In this document: positions 1-6,984 of the stretch, one piece after another | How the letters are laid out: every line of letters starts with the position of its first letter | How positions within the stretch are numbered: the stretch's first letter is position 1 | Assembly: GCA_035544315.1 (NCBI GenBank) | Contig: DATKGB010000048.1 | Coordinates: 1-11,396 of the forward strand | Direction: 5' to 3' | Source of the DNA: JALYSX01 sp035544315 | GTDB lineage: Bacteria > Vulcanimicrobiota > Vulcanimicrobiia > Vulcanimicrobiales > Vulcanimicrobiaceae | Length of the DNA: 11,396 nucleotides | Program-made: the position numbers and the translations under genes | Notes under the pieces: generated by a model | Told to the model about the DNA's origin: nothing | Database searches by the model: none | Seen by the model: only the letters and a program-made list of their open reading frames with translations

Positions 1-240
1 GATCGGCGCAGAGCGCAGGAGGATGCGCGCAGCGATCCACCCCTGCCAGCTGAGGGACCGGACGACGACTTCTCCGCCGATCGATCTTGGACCGGCTTTA
101 TGGTTCGCGCCCAGGGGGCTCCAGAATGGCCCCCTCAGCACCTTCCCGCGCCGGGGATTCCCGTAACTAGTGAAATTCCTGTAGCTTCCAGTTCCGACCG
201 AGAAAGGGACACCCTTTTCCGTGCGAAGCCTTACAGCTGA
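1..240 (+). CDS. Possible 3' end of a hypothetical protein (partial)
   Basis: Frame 1 is open from the first base of the window to a TGA at 238-240, giving 79 residues whose start lies outside the window. The peptide is rich in Asp, Glu, Pro and Ser (for example a GPDDDFSADRSW stretch) and looks like a disordered C-terminal tail. No domain is recognisable. An open stretch of this length can arise by chance in GC-rich DNA, so this is only a candidate. A perfect 7-bp stem with a 9-base loop (113-135) lies inside it. Confidence 0.3.
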   Translation, partial: DRRRAQEDARSDPPLPAEGPDDDFSADRSWTGFMVRAQGAPEWPPQHLPAPGIPVTSEIPVASSSDRERDTLFRAKPYS

Positions 241-289
241 TCGCAAGAAACCTTACATTTCGAAATTAGAAATTATTGCACTCGAGTGC
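229..289. promoter_or_regulatory. AT-rich intergenic stretch with two perfect palindromes and a short direct repeat
   Basis: After the stop at 240 the base composition turns AT-rich. The segment holds a 10-bp palindrome ATTTCGAAAT (257-266), a 12-bp palindrome GCACTCGAGTGC (278-289), and the 7-base direct repeat CCTTACA at 229-235 and 251-257, spaced 22 bases, about two helical turns. This layout would suit an operator or promoter for the 76-aa gene at 419, but I see no convincing -35/-10 pair. The regulatory role is inferred. Nothing else is visible in 290-418. Confidence 0.25.
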
Positions 290-418
290 CGGGGTTTCTG
301 ACCTCAACTCCTCGGCGAGCGCCAAGTCAGGCGTGAAGCCCCTCGAACCCGACAGGGCTAGCGACCTTCGGGAACGCGAGCGCAGGAGAGCGCCACCGTC
401 CCGGCCGTACATACCCTT

Positions 419-649
419 ATGGCAGAAGCACCTAAAGCAAGTCAGGAAGTCCAAACGGCGCTCGACAAGATGTCGAATGCCATTTGGGAACTCAAGGGCG
501 TGCCGATGTGCGCCGACGACCAGGAAACGTACGATGGGACGATCGAGCGCATGAACGACATCCTTTCCGAAATCTACAAGGTAACCGGCGCTGCGTATTC
601 TGGATACAACTGGAAACTCGCCGGTAAGGATCTCAAGGACGTGATGTAG
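419..649 (+). CDS. Hypothetical 76-aa helical protein
   Basis: ATG at 419 to TAG at 647-649, 76 residues. No in-frame start is available further upstream, because a TAG lies at 359 with no start codon between. Codon use is gene-like, with mostly G or C in third positions and balanced residues. The protein looks largely alpha-helical and soluble: residues 1-30 and 38-55 form amphipathic stretches, with no signal peptide or membrane segment. There is no clear Shine-Dalgarno sequence just before the ATG. I do not recognise the family. The long reverse-strand ORF across this stretch has an Arg/His/Leu-rich composition typical of a shadow. Confidence 0.55.
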   Translation: MAEAPKASQEVQTALDKMSNAIWELKGVPMCADDQETYDGTIERMNDILSEIYKVTGAAYSGYNWKLAGKDLKDVM

Positions 650-715
650 TAGCGCAAGGCCTGGCGCCGGCGTCAATCGAACACCCGTTCGATTCCAAGC
701 TTGCGGCCAAAATCG

Positions 716-835
716 ATGATGCTGACAGCGAACGAGGTGCATGAAGTTGCCACCAACGCGGGTTCTCTAGAACCGTTCAAGCGTCTGGTCGTCTATAGCG
801 ACGCCTCCGGGATAGTGTTCGACTCCGGTGGCTAA
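716..835 (+). CDS. Very short ORF (39 aa) leading into the GIY-YIG gene
   Basis: ATG at 716 (or 719) to TAA at 833-835, 39 or 38 residues beginning MMLTANEVHEVA and ending GIVFDSGG. The composition is protein-like rather than repetitive. Its stop codon overlaps the first two bases of the AAGGAG ribosome binding site of the next gene and lies 10 bases before that gene's ATG, an arrangement that would allow translational coupling. No Shine-Dalgarno sequence precedes 716. The alternative frame 1 is also open across 640-744 and reads plausibly (for example LAPASIEHPFDSK) but has no start codon. Either frame could therefore be the decayed end of an older gene. Confidence 0.33.
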   Translation: MMLTANEVHEVATNAGSLEPFKRLVVYSDASGIVFDSGG

Positions 836-839
836 GGAG
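834..839 (+). promoter_or_regulatory. Ribosome binding site deciding the start of the GIY-YIG gene
   Basis: AAGGAG lies 6 bases before ATG 846, a near-ideal Shine-Dalgarno sequence and spacing. It decides against the in-frame GTG at 828, which lies upstream of this site. Confidence 0.75.
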
Positions 840-845
840 ACGGAC

Positions 846-1604
846 ATGGGGCCGTTCCTGAAACGTCGCCTGATTCCGATAACGTGCTACCAACGCTTCC
901 CGGATTCTTCGGCCGGGATCGGGCGCTACGTCTTTGCCGCTCAAGTCTGCCCTAGTTGCGGTGAGCTCGGTACTCTCGAAGAGCATGAGTATGAGGCGTT
1001 GATTCAGGTGTATGTGGATCCGCCGTGCCGACGGTGCGCACTGTCTCGTGCCGAGGCGTTTGCAGCACTACCTGAATCCGAGGCCGTGCTCGCGCCTTTG
1101 CGTGAGTACAATCTGCGGATACGGCGTTTCTCGGATTCGCTTGGGTCGATTGGCCGGGAGATGGAGACTGCCGCTTCAGCGATTTACGCGCTCACATTTG
1201 TGCTCGACGATGGTGCGGAGGCCGTCTACGTTGGCCAGGCGACGAATCTCAAGAATCGCTTGAGTCAGCACTGGAGGAACATAACCGAACTGTCTTGCGG
1301 GCCTCTGCCATCAATCGATCAAGTCCGACAGCACTTACTACGCTACGGCGACGCACTTACGTTCCCAACGCATCACGATTTCGCGACTTTCCTAGATTCA
1401 GGCGCGCCGCCGGGCCTATTTAGCTGGTACGCTACTGTACTGGATGAGGTTTGCATTGTCGCGACGGGATTTGCCCTCCAAACTTTCAACCATTGGGTGC
1501 TTCCGGAACAACGCCTAGTTGTTCAAAACCCTGTGTTCGACGCGGTCGCTCGGCATTGCGGCATGTCGGTGAAGGCTTCAATTTTGCAAATCTTTCCTGA
1601 TTGA
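846..1604 (+). CDS. GIY-YIG nuclease-type protein with N-terminal zinc-ribbon-like cysteines
   Basis: 252 residues from ATG 846, chosen because of the AAGGAG at 834-839. The N-terminal part has two CxxC pairs, C35-C38 (CPSC) and C61-C64 (CRRC), consistent with a zinc ribbon. The second half fits the GIY-YIG fold: AIY at 112-114, YVG at 128-130, R138 ten residues after the second Tyr, H142 fourteen after it, and E221 followed by a NPVFD segment at 228-232 in the place of the usual Glu and Asn. GIY-YIG enzymes cleave DNA with one metal ion bound to the Glu, and the Arg and Tyr residues are catalytic. The first Gly is Ala here, which the family tolerates. No membrane segment or signal peptide is seen, so it should be cytoplasmic. 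No methylase, recombinase or intron lies beside it, so its role (homing, restriction, phage defence or repair) is open. Domain call fairly sure, function not. Confidence 0.65.
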   Translation: MGPFLKRRLIPITCYQRFPDSSAGIGRYVFAAQVCPSCGELGTLEEHEYEALIQVYVDPPCRRCALSRAEAFAALPESEAVLAPLREYNLRIRRFSDSLGSIGREMETAASAIYALTFVLDDGAEAVYVGQATNLKNRLSQHWRNITELSCGPLPSIDQVRQHLLRYGDALTFPTHHDFATFLDSGAPPGLFSWYATVLDEVCIVATGFALQTFNHWVLPEQRLVVQNPVFDAVARHCGMSVKASILQIFPD

Positions 1605-1631
1605 TTTGTCACGTCGCCTGCATGGCACTAA

Positions 1632-1859
1632 TGTCCTGGCCGTGGATCCGCAGAAACCGCGAAAGAGCGGGGCGCTCGCTCCTGTTACAGTAAGAACGGC
1701 TCACCCCAAGCCGCATTTTCGACCAGGAAGCTGGTCGAGCGGGCGATTCCGCACTACTACCGGCCTAGCGCCGTACCCTGCGCAGCTCACGGCTGGCACC
1801 TAGGGGCTTGGAGGGTGGCGGCGGGCAGACATAGCTGTTCAAGCCTGCTTATGCCTTAA
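1632..1859 (+). pseudogene. Possible remnant of a small zinc-ribbon protein (C...C...GWHLG type)
   Basis: The frame between TAA 1629-1631 and TAA 1857-1859 is open but has no ATG, GTG or TTG. Its middle reads CYSKNGSPQAAF, then a basic helix, then VPCAAHGWHLG. This recalls small bacterial and phage proteins of about 50-60 residues with the layout C-x-x-K, F-S/T-x-R, Y/V-x-C, GWHLG. The second CxxC looks eroded to CAAH. With no start codon it is most likely a decayed gene, or a chance match. The TTG-initiated ORF overlapping it in another frame (1606-1803) looks like a shadow. Apart from this, the promoter and the hairpin, I see nothing in 1605-1965. Confidence 0.25.
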
Positions 1860-1880
1860 GCGCTGCGCAGTGGGTTAGCC

Positions 1881-1909
1881 TCGACTATGGCTTATTTAGG
1901 CTCTATACT
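1881..1909 (+). promoter_or_regulatory. Sigma70-like promoter for the RHS gene
   Basis: The -35 candidate TCGACT (1881-1886) matches TTGACA at four of six positions. The -10 candidate TATACT (1904-1909) matches TATAAT at five of six. The spacing is exactly 17 bases. Transcription would begin near 1916 and leave a leader of about 50 bases before the RHS start. Confidence 0.5.
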
Positions 1910-1925
1910 GAATTGAGTAAGGGAG

Positions 1926-1950
1926 CCCCTCGCGGCTGCTTAGCCAGGGG
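1926..1950 (+). promoter_or_regulatory. Hairpin in the RHS leader
   Basis: CCCCT (1926-1930) pairs with AGGGG (1946-1950), enclosing GGCT (1934-1937) paired with AGCC (1942-1945) around a GCTT loop, with a three-base CGC bulge on the left side. The structure ends 5 bases before the GGGTGA (1956-1961) that serves as the probable ribosome binding site, 4 bases before ATG 1966. It might tune translation. I cannot match it to a known riboswitch class, and it lacks a U tract that would make it an attenuator. Confidence 0.35.
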
Positions 1951-1965
1951 GCAACGGGTGAAATT

Positions 1966-4900
1966 ATGACAACAATTCGCATGCGCTCGTTATCATGGGC
2001 CGTTTTTTGCGTCCCGACGTCCAATACGAGAGTTTTAATGCGTCGCTTCATCTGCACTGCACTCTTGATGTCGCTTTGCCTTCAGTCAACCGGCGGCGCC
2101 GCCGTTCCGCCAAGCAAAATCCCTAGCGCCAGCACGACTCTCGCTCAGGCACGCCTCGATTTCCAAAACGCCGTCAACTGGTTAATGCAGTCACCGATAT
2201 TTGCGTTGCTCTCTGTCGATCGCTACGCCGCAATGCATGCCCCTGCGCCGAAAAAGATAAGCGCTCAAAAATCCGACCCTCGCAAGGCCTTCGCGCACGG
2301 TCGCGTTCGGCCCACTTCGCGCGGGCCAGGCGTACGCGGGACTGCGCCGGTTATGCTGTCCCACCCCCTCCTGCCGAACGGCTCAAACCCGCTCTCGTCC
2401 GTTTCCCGATCGGTGCTCAATAGCGCCACAACGCGCGCTCCAGGAACGCAACGTATTGACCCGATGACCGTGATCTCCGGAAGCTCGAATCTGACCGGCA
2501 TCAATCCTTGGTGGACGTACGAAGAAGCGGCGCTTCCCGGAGTGGGCACGTACCTGGTGAACGTTGCCAACGGCAACTTGATCGTGCAAGCCGATGACGT
2601 GGACGTTCCGGAACGCGGAATCGATTTAGCGTTCCGGCGTACCTACAACTCCTTTAGCAAGAATGATTGGAACGCCAGCGGCGGCAACGACGACGGCTCA
2701 GCGCAGCCGAGTACCTACGGCGCAGGTTGGACCAACACGTTCGACGCGCATCTAGCAACCAACACGGCGGGCGGAATTTCGGTCTTCGACATTGACGGCG
2801 CGCGCTACGACTACACGCCCAACGGGTCGTGCCTGAATCCGCCGGCCGGAATGCACAACACGCTCTGCAGCGACGGCGGCAGCGGCTACTTTTGGACCAA
2901 GAAAACGGGAACCGTCTATTACTTCTACGCGCCCAATCAGACAGCGTCCAGCGCCGGCTATGACGGGCGGCTCTTGCGCATCTATGCTCGCAATCAGAAC
3001 AACGATATCCAGTTCAACTACTCCTGGGTGGGCGGCAACTCGTCGACGACCGCCAATCTCACGCAGATCGTCGCGCAGCATTCTGACGGCCAATCTCTCA
3101 CGCTGGCGTTCGGCACAATCAACGGCAAGGTATTGCTCTCAAGCATCACGCGACCTGACGGCTCGCAGGTCACGTACTCTTACGGCAATCCGTCTGGAAA
3201 TAACGCGTACGGCAATCTGGAAGAGGTCGATCGCCCCGGCAACAATCAGGGCACACTCAAAGAGCAGTACGGTTATTACGCAAGCAACGGCATCCTGAAC
3301 TGGATTTCAAGCCCGCGCTGGTTCATGAGCAGCGGCGTGCAAGGCGCCTACACCTGGTTCACTTACGACGGCAGCAGTCGCATCAGTGGAGTTCAACTCT
3401 ACGGCATCGCTAACTGGACCGTTGCCGACGGCACGAATACCCTTTTGCAGCCTGGCATGGCTTCTGGTGCCCAAACGATCGCTCAGAATAATTTCAGCTA
3501 TCCGAGCAATGAGACGCAGCTCACGGACCTCGATGGCCATGCTTCGAACTGGTTTTACGATTCCATCGGCCGCGTCACCCAAACCCGGGAATGGACGAGA
3601 TCACTCTGGCTGATAACCTATGCAACCTGGGATAGCAATAACAATCTGACCGAAACCGTTGATGCGCGCGGCTACGCGACGGACTATGCCTACGATTCCA
3701 ACGGCAACACGATCGCGGTCGCGTTGCCAAGCGTCTTGACCTCGCAGGGAACATTCCGGCCCACGAGCCTCTACTCGTACGATCGCACGAACGGCGCAAA
3801 TAACATCATCCAGTACTGCGATCCGGTAAAGACGAACGCGTTGGGACAGGACTGGACCGGCAATCCAGGCACGAGCGACAACCTCTGCCCCAATCAGTCA
3901 GGCGCGACGCGCTACACCTGGGATTATTCGGATGGCGCCGAGCCCTTCGGGCGCTTAAGCAATAGCTACACGCCGCTCGGCTATCATCGCGCCTTTTCTT
4001 ACAGCTCCGGCGCACAGGGCGGCGACTACGGCTTGCCTTCAGACGTCACCGGCGACTCGATGACGCAGGCGGACGGGACTCTCCGCTCGCCACACCAAAG
4101 TTTCGCCTACGACGGCAACGGCAATCTGACGTCGTACTCGCTCGGCGTGGGTAGCTGGACACTCTCGTACGACAGCTTGAATCGCTTGAAGTCTGCGGCC
4201 GATCCGACCGGGGTAACAAGCTACAAGTACTACAACGCCGATGGTTCGTTGTCCAGGTCCGAAAGTGCCTATCAGCACGCGACCGGCACCGGTAGCACGT
4301 TCAGCTATGATGCCGACGGTGATGAGAATCAAGGGAATGTTTCGCATGGCGGCGCCTACAATGGCGGTTCTCCTACGCTGAACGCGGCGGCGACGACGAC
4401 GAAATATTACGATGGTGCGGATCGTTTGGTGGAGGTCGTGCCGCCGCAAGACGGGTCCGACATCTATACCAAACCGTGGATCACGCGCTACATCTACGAT
4501 CTTTCCCAAAACGGGACGTTTGCGCGGCCGACGTACCAGGGCCAGACTCTGCTAGCGTACGGAAATATGGCTAAGACGCAGGAGTTTCTCCCGGCCAACC
4601 CCGTCGTTCAGTGGTCCAGCGGGCAAATTACGCCAACGCAATTCCAGGATATAAAGGGCCAGGCGTTCGATGCGTTGGACCGCGTCACGTCGAAGTATCA
4701 GATGACGAACACCGGGACCGATGTTATCAACAAAGACACGAATACGTACGACGCGGGTACGAATTATGGTCTCCTGACGTCGACGTGTAACGCGCTGAGC
4801 GCGTGCACGACGCCATCCTATAACAGCATAGCGCAAACGACGCAGGTCGCCTTTAGCGATACGACCCCTGCTCGCATCTACACTTTCGATCCGGACGGCC

Positions 4901-6981
4901 GCACGAATGTCGCCTCGAATACCTATGGCTCCCAGACCTACACGTACGATACCGACGGGCGAGAAACGCAATCGGCCGAAACGCTAAACTCAGTCAACGG
5001 CGCTACACTCACCGCGCCGGCGACGCTGACGTATCACTACTACGCGGACGGCACGCGCAGCAGCGTGGACGTGGCCTCTACCGCACTCAGTCAGGCTACG
5101 CTCTTCTCGTACGCGTACCGGGTCGATGGCGTCCTGCAATGGCAGCAAATCAATGACGCCGCGAACACAAACGTGGGTACGACGGCGCTTTCCATGACGT
5201 ACGACAACGCCGGCCGACTGACAGGTAGGACCGAAAGCGGAACCGGCGCCAACAGCACACCGATTGCCGTCACGTACAACACGACCTACGGCTTCGCGAC
5301 CCAGAAATCGTATCCGGGCGGCACGCTTTCGGCAATCGGCTATGATGCGTCGGGAGCGCCGCTCGGCTACGCCGCTACGCCGTCGGGCGGAGGCGCCACA
5401 CCGTACACCTATCAATTCAGCTCCCGGGGTGAACTCACGTCGCAATCAGCAACGGGTCAATCAGCAACGAGGTTTGCGAATGGCGCCGTGGTGGGCGTCA
5501 GCGCTATCAATACCCAACCCTACAAAGAGTGGGATGCGCAAATGGGCGTGATGCTGGGCACCGATAGTATTCCGTTTGGTCAAGGGAGCACCGGCATAGT
5601 GACCGGTAGCGGCTCGACCTTTGACGCGGCCGGGCGCATGATCGACCAGGCAACCTCCGGTTCTGATCCCAACACCTCGGCGACCTGGGGAAATGACGCC
5701 GCGCGCCAGTTCGATGCCGAGAATCACGTCACGCACGAATCGTACACGGGCGACCCTAGCGAAACCTCTGTCACAAGCTACGGCGCGGCCACCTATGCGT
5801 GGGGATCAAACGGACATCCGATCGCGATTGGGTCCGGCTACTCCGCGAACTCCACGAATCCCGCGGTCAGCTACGACACATTGCACTGGGATGGCAACGC
5901 GCTATTGTTCACGACGAATGCGCAAGGGCAGCTCGACGACATCAAAGTGGGCGACGTGGGCGACATTACGCCCAGCGGAGGATTGATCTTTTACGATCGC
6001 GGCTTCGGGAACGAAGTCTCGTTTTGTCATTCCAAGAACGGCGCGGGCGGCACGGGAGCCGACTCCTACGTGGTCAACGGCGGAAGACAGGGACCGCAAG
6101 AGCGCAATCCGTGCGGCCTGTTGACCGGCGCGCCCGCCACCCCTCTGTGGGCAGGCCCCGTGGTCGGCGCCATCAACGGCGGCGTTGGCCACGGCGGCAT
6201 TCTAACCATGCCGCGCAGCGACGGTTTGAGCGACGGTTACAATACGATCCAGGGAACGCGCTCATATGATTCGTCGGTTGGCAATTGGACGACACCCGAC
6301 GCCTATTCCGGCGATTTAGATGATCCAGCGACGCAAAAATCCTACATGTGGGACGGCAACAATCCGGTAAGCTACAGCGATCCAAGCGGCTACGCTGCGC
6401 TATTCTACGACCCTGACCAGGGAAATGGCGGCGGAAGTATGCCAAGTCCCTGGGCGGACCAAGCGAATTTCAAGTCCGCATCGACCGGGAATTCGTCGGC
6501 ACCGCCGGATCCCAATTCTGACGTCAAAAACGGCACATATACCCAAGAGCAGGCGGCGAAAGCCGGCGCAAACGCATATGGTGACTACATCAAAAAGGCT
6601 AATAGCTCAGGTGACCCAACGGAGTGGGGGTTTCTAGTTTCTTGCAAGACAAGCTCGCAGTGCTCGTATGGCGGATTATTACAGGGATCAGCGGAGGAGG
6701 TTGGTATTACGTTGGCTGACGTGAACGAGGCTGAACTAAAAGGGAAGTTGGTTGCGTTTTGGCACATACATCCCTCCGGAGGCGCAGAAAATTTCGCGGC
6801 CCATATTAGCGAGGGATTCAGAATAGCGCGCAAAACACGGACAGCTCTGCCGTTCACGATTTACACGAGCGCACAGGGGAACTTATACAGTCAAACTGTG
6901 AACGGTATGGCTGATTTAGACGAAAGTTTAGGCAATACGGTGGATACAATTTGCAGCGGTTGCGTTCCGCAGGTGAGATGA
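1966..6981 (+). CDS. Secreted RHS-repeat polymorphic toxin with JAMM/DUF4329-like C-terminal domain
   Basis: 1671 residues. ATG 1966 has GGGTGA 4 bases upstream. An in-frame ATG at 2038 (Met25, MRRFICTALLMSLCLQS) would give a typical Sec signal peptide with cleavage near GGAA|VPP, so either start leads to export. No PAAR domain is seen, so delivery by type VI secretion is not indicated. Residues about 194-230 carry the start of an RHS shell (TYLVNVANGNL, VPERGIDLAFRRTYNS; DUF6531-like). YD repeats follow, clearest between about 570 and 1230 (YAYDSNGN, FAYDGNGN, YTFDPDGR, YTYDTDGR, MTYDNAGR). The RHS-associated core runs to NNPVSYSDPSGY at 1465-1476, where such proteins cut off their toxin tip. 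The remaining 195 residues are the variable tip: E1553, H1600-x-H1602-P and S1615 fit the JAMM metalloprotease pattern, but the Asp expected three residues after the Ser is Phe1618, with Glu1616 nearby. Codon use turns AT-richer from about 6600. RHS identity is very sure, the tip class moderately sure, and its activity unknown. Confidence 0.9.
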   Translation: MTTIRMRSLSWAVFCVPTSNTRVLMRRFICTALLMSLCLQSTGGAAVPPSKIPSASTTLAQARLDFQNAVNWLMQSPIFALLSVDRYAAMHAPAPKKISAQKSDPRKAFAHGRVRPTSRGPGVRGTAPVMLSHPLLPNGSNPLSSVSRSVLNSATTRAPGTQRIDPMTVISGSSNLTGINPWWTYEEAALPGVGTYLVNVANGNLIVQADDVDVPERGIDLAFRRTYNSFSKNDWNASGGNDDGSAQPSTYGAGWTNTFDAHLATNTAGGISVFDIDGARYDYTPNGSCLNPPAGMHNTLCSDGGSGYFWTKKTGTVYYFYAPNQTASSAGYDGRLLRIYARNQNNDIQFNYSWVGGNSSTTANLTQIVAQHSDGQSLTLAFGTINGKVLLSSITRPDGSQVTYSYGNPSGNNAYGNLEEVDRPGNNQGTLKEQYGYYASNGILNWISSPRWFMSSGVQGAYTWFTYDGSSRISGVQLYGIANWTVADGTNTLLQPGMASGAQTIAQNNFSYPSNETQLTDLDGHASNWFYDSIGRVTQTREWTRSLWLITYATWDSNNNLTETVDARGYATDYAYDSNGNTIAVALPSVLTSQGTFRPTSLYSYDRTNGANNIIQYCDPVKTNALGQDWTGNPGTSDNLCPNQSGATRYTWDYSDGAEPFGRLSNSYTPLGYHRAFSYSSGAQGGDYGLPSDVTGDSMTQADGTLRSPHQSFAYDGNGNLTSYSLGVGSWTLSYDSLNRLKSAADPTGVTSYKYYNADGSLSRSESAYQHATGTGSTFSYDADGDENQGNVSHGGAYNGGSPTLNAAATTTKYYDGADRLVEVVPPQDGSDIYTKPWITRYIYDLSQNGTFARPTYQGQTLLAYGNMAKTQEFLPANPVVQWSSGQITPTQFQDIKGQAFDALDRVTSKYQMTNTGTDVINKDTNTYDAGTNYGLLTSTCNALSACTTPSYNSIAQTTQVAFSDTTPARIYTFDPDGRTNVASNTYGSQTYTYDTDGRETQSAETLNSVNGATLTAPATLTYHYYADGTRSSVDVASTALSQATLFSYAYRVDGVLQWQQINDAANTNVGTTALSMTYDNAGRLTGRTESGTGANSTPIAVTYNTTYGFATQKSYPGGTLSAIGYDASGAPLGYAATPSGGGATPYTYQFSSRGELTSQSATGQSATRFANGAVVGVSAINTQPYKEWDAQMGVMLGTDSIPFGQGSTGIVTGSGSTFDAAGRMIDQATSGSDPNTSATWGNDAARQFDAENHVTHESYTGDPSETSVTSYGAATYAWGSNGHPIAIGSGYSANSTNPAVSYDTLHWDGNALLFTTNAQGQLDDIKVGDVGDITPSGGLIFYDRGFGNEVSFCHSKNGAGGTGADSYVVNGGRQGPQERNPCGLLTGAPATPLWAGPVVGAINGGVGHGGILTMPRSDGLSDGYNTIQGTRSYDSSVGNWTTPDAYSGDLDDPATQKSYMWDGNNPVSYSDPSGYAALFYDPDQGNGGGSMPSPWADQANFKSASTGNSSAPPDPNSDVKNGTYTQEQAAKAGANAYGDYIKKANSSGDPTEWGFLVSCKTSSQCSYGGLLQGSAEEVGITLADVNEAELKGKLVAFWHIHPSGGAENFAAHISEGFRIARKTRTALPFTIYTSAQGNLYSQTVNGMADLDESLGNTVDTICSGCVPQVR

Positions 6982-6984
6982 TTC

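Noticed and set aside
113..135. Perfect 7-bp stem (AGGGGGC/GCCCCCT) as a terminator
   Set aside because: It lies inside the open frame that continues to 240 and has no U tract.
266..742. 158-aa ORF on the minus strand
   Set aside because: It lies antisense to the 76-aa gene, is rich in Arg, Leu and His as shadow frames of GC-rich genes are, and shows no domain.
1606..1803. 65-aa ORF starting with TTG just after the GIY-YIG gene
   Set aside because: No ribosome binding site, a weak start codon and a low-quality Pro/Arg/Thr-rich peptide. The overlapping start-less frame with the WHLG motif is more protein-like.
2265..6445. Many minus-strand ORFs of 60-156 codons across the RHS gene
   Set aside because: All are antisense to an unbroken, well-recognised RHS reading frame, and their Arg/Val/Gly-rich products look like codon shadows.
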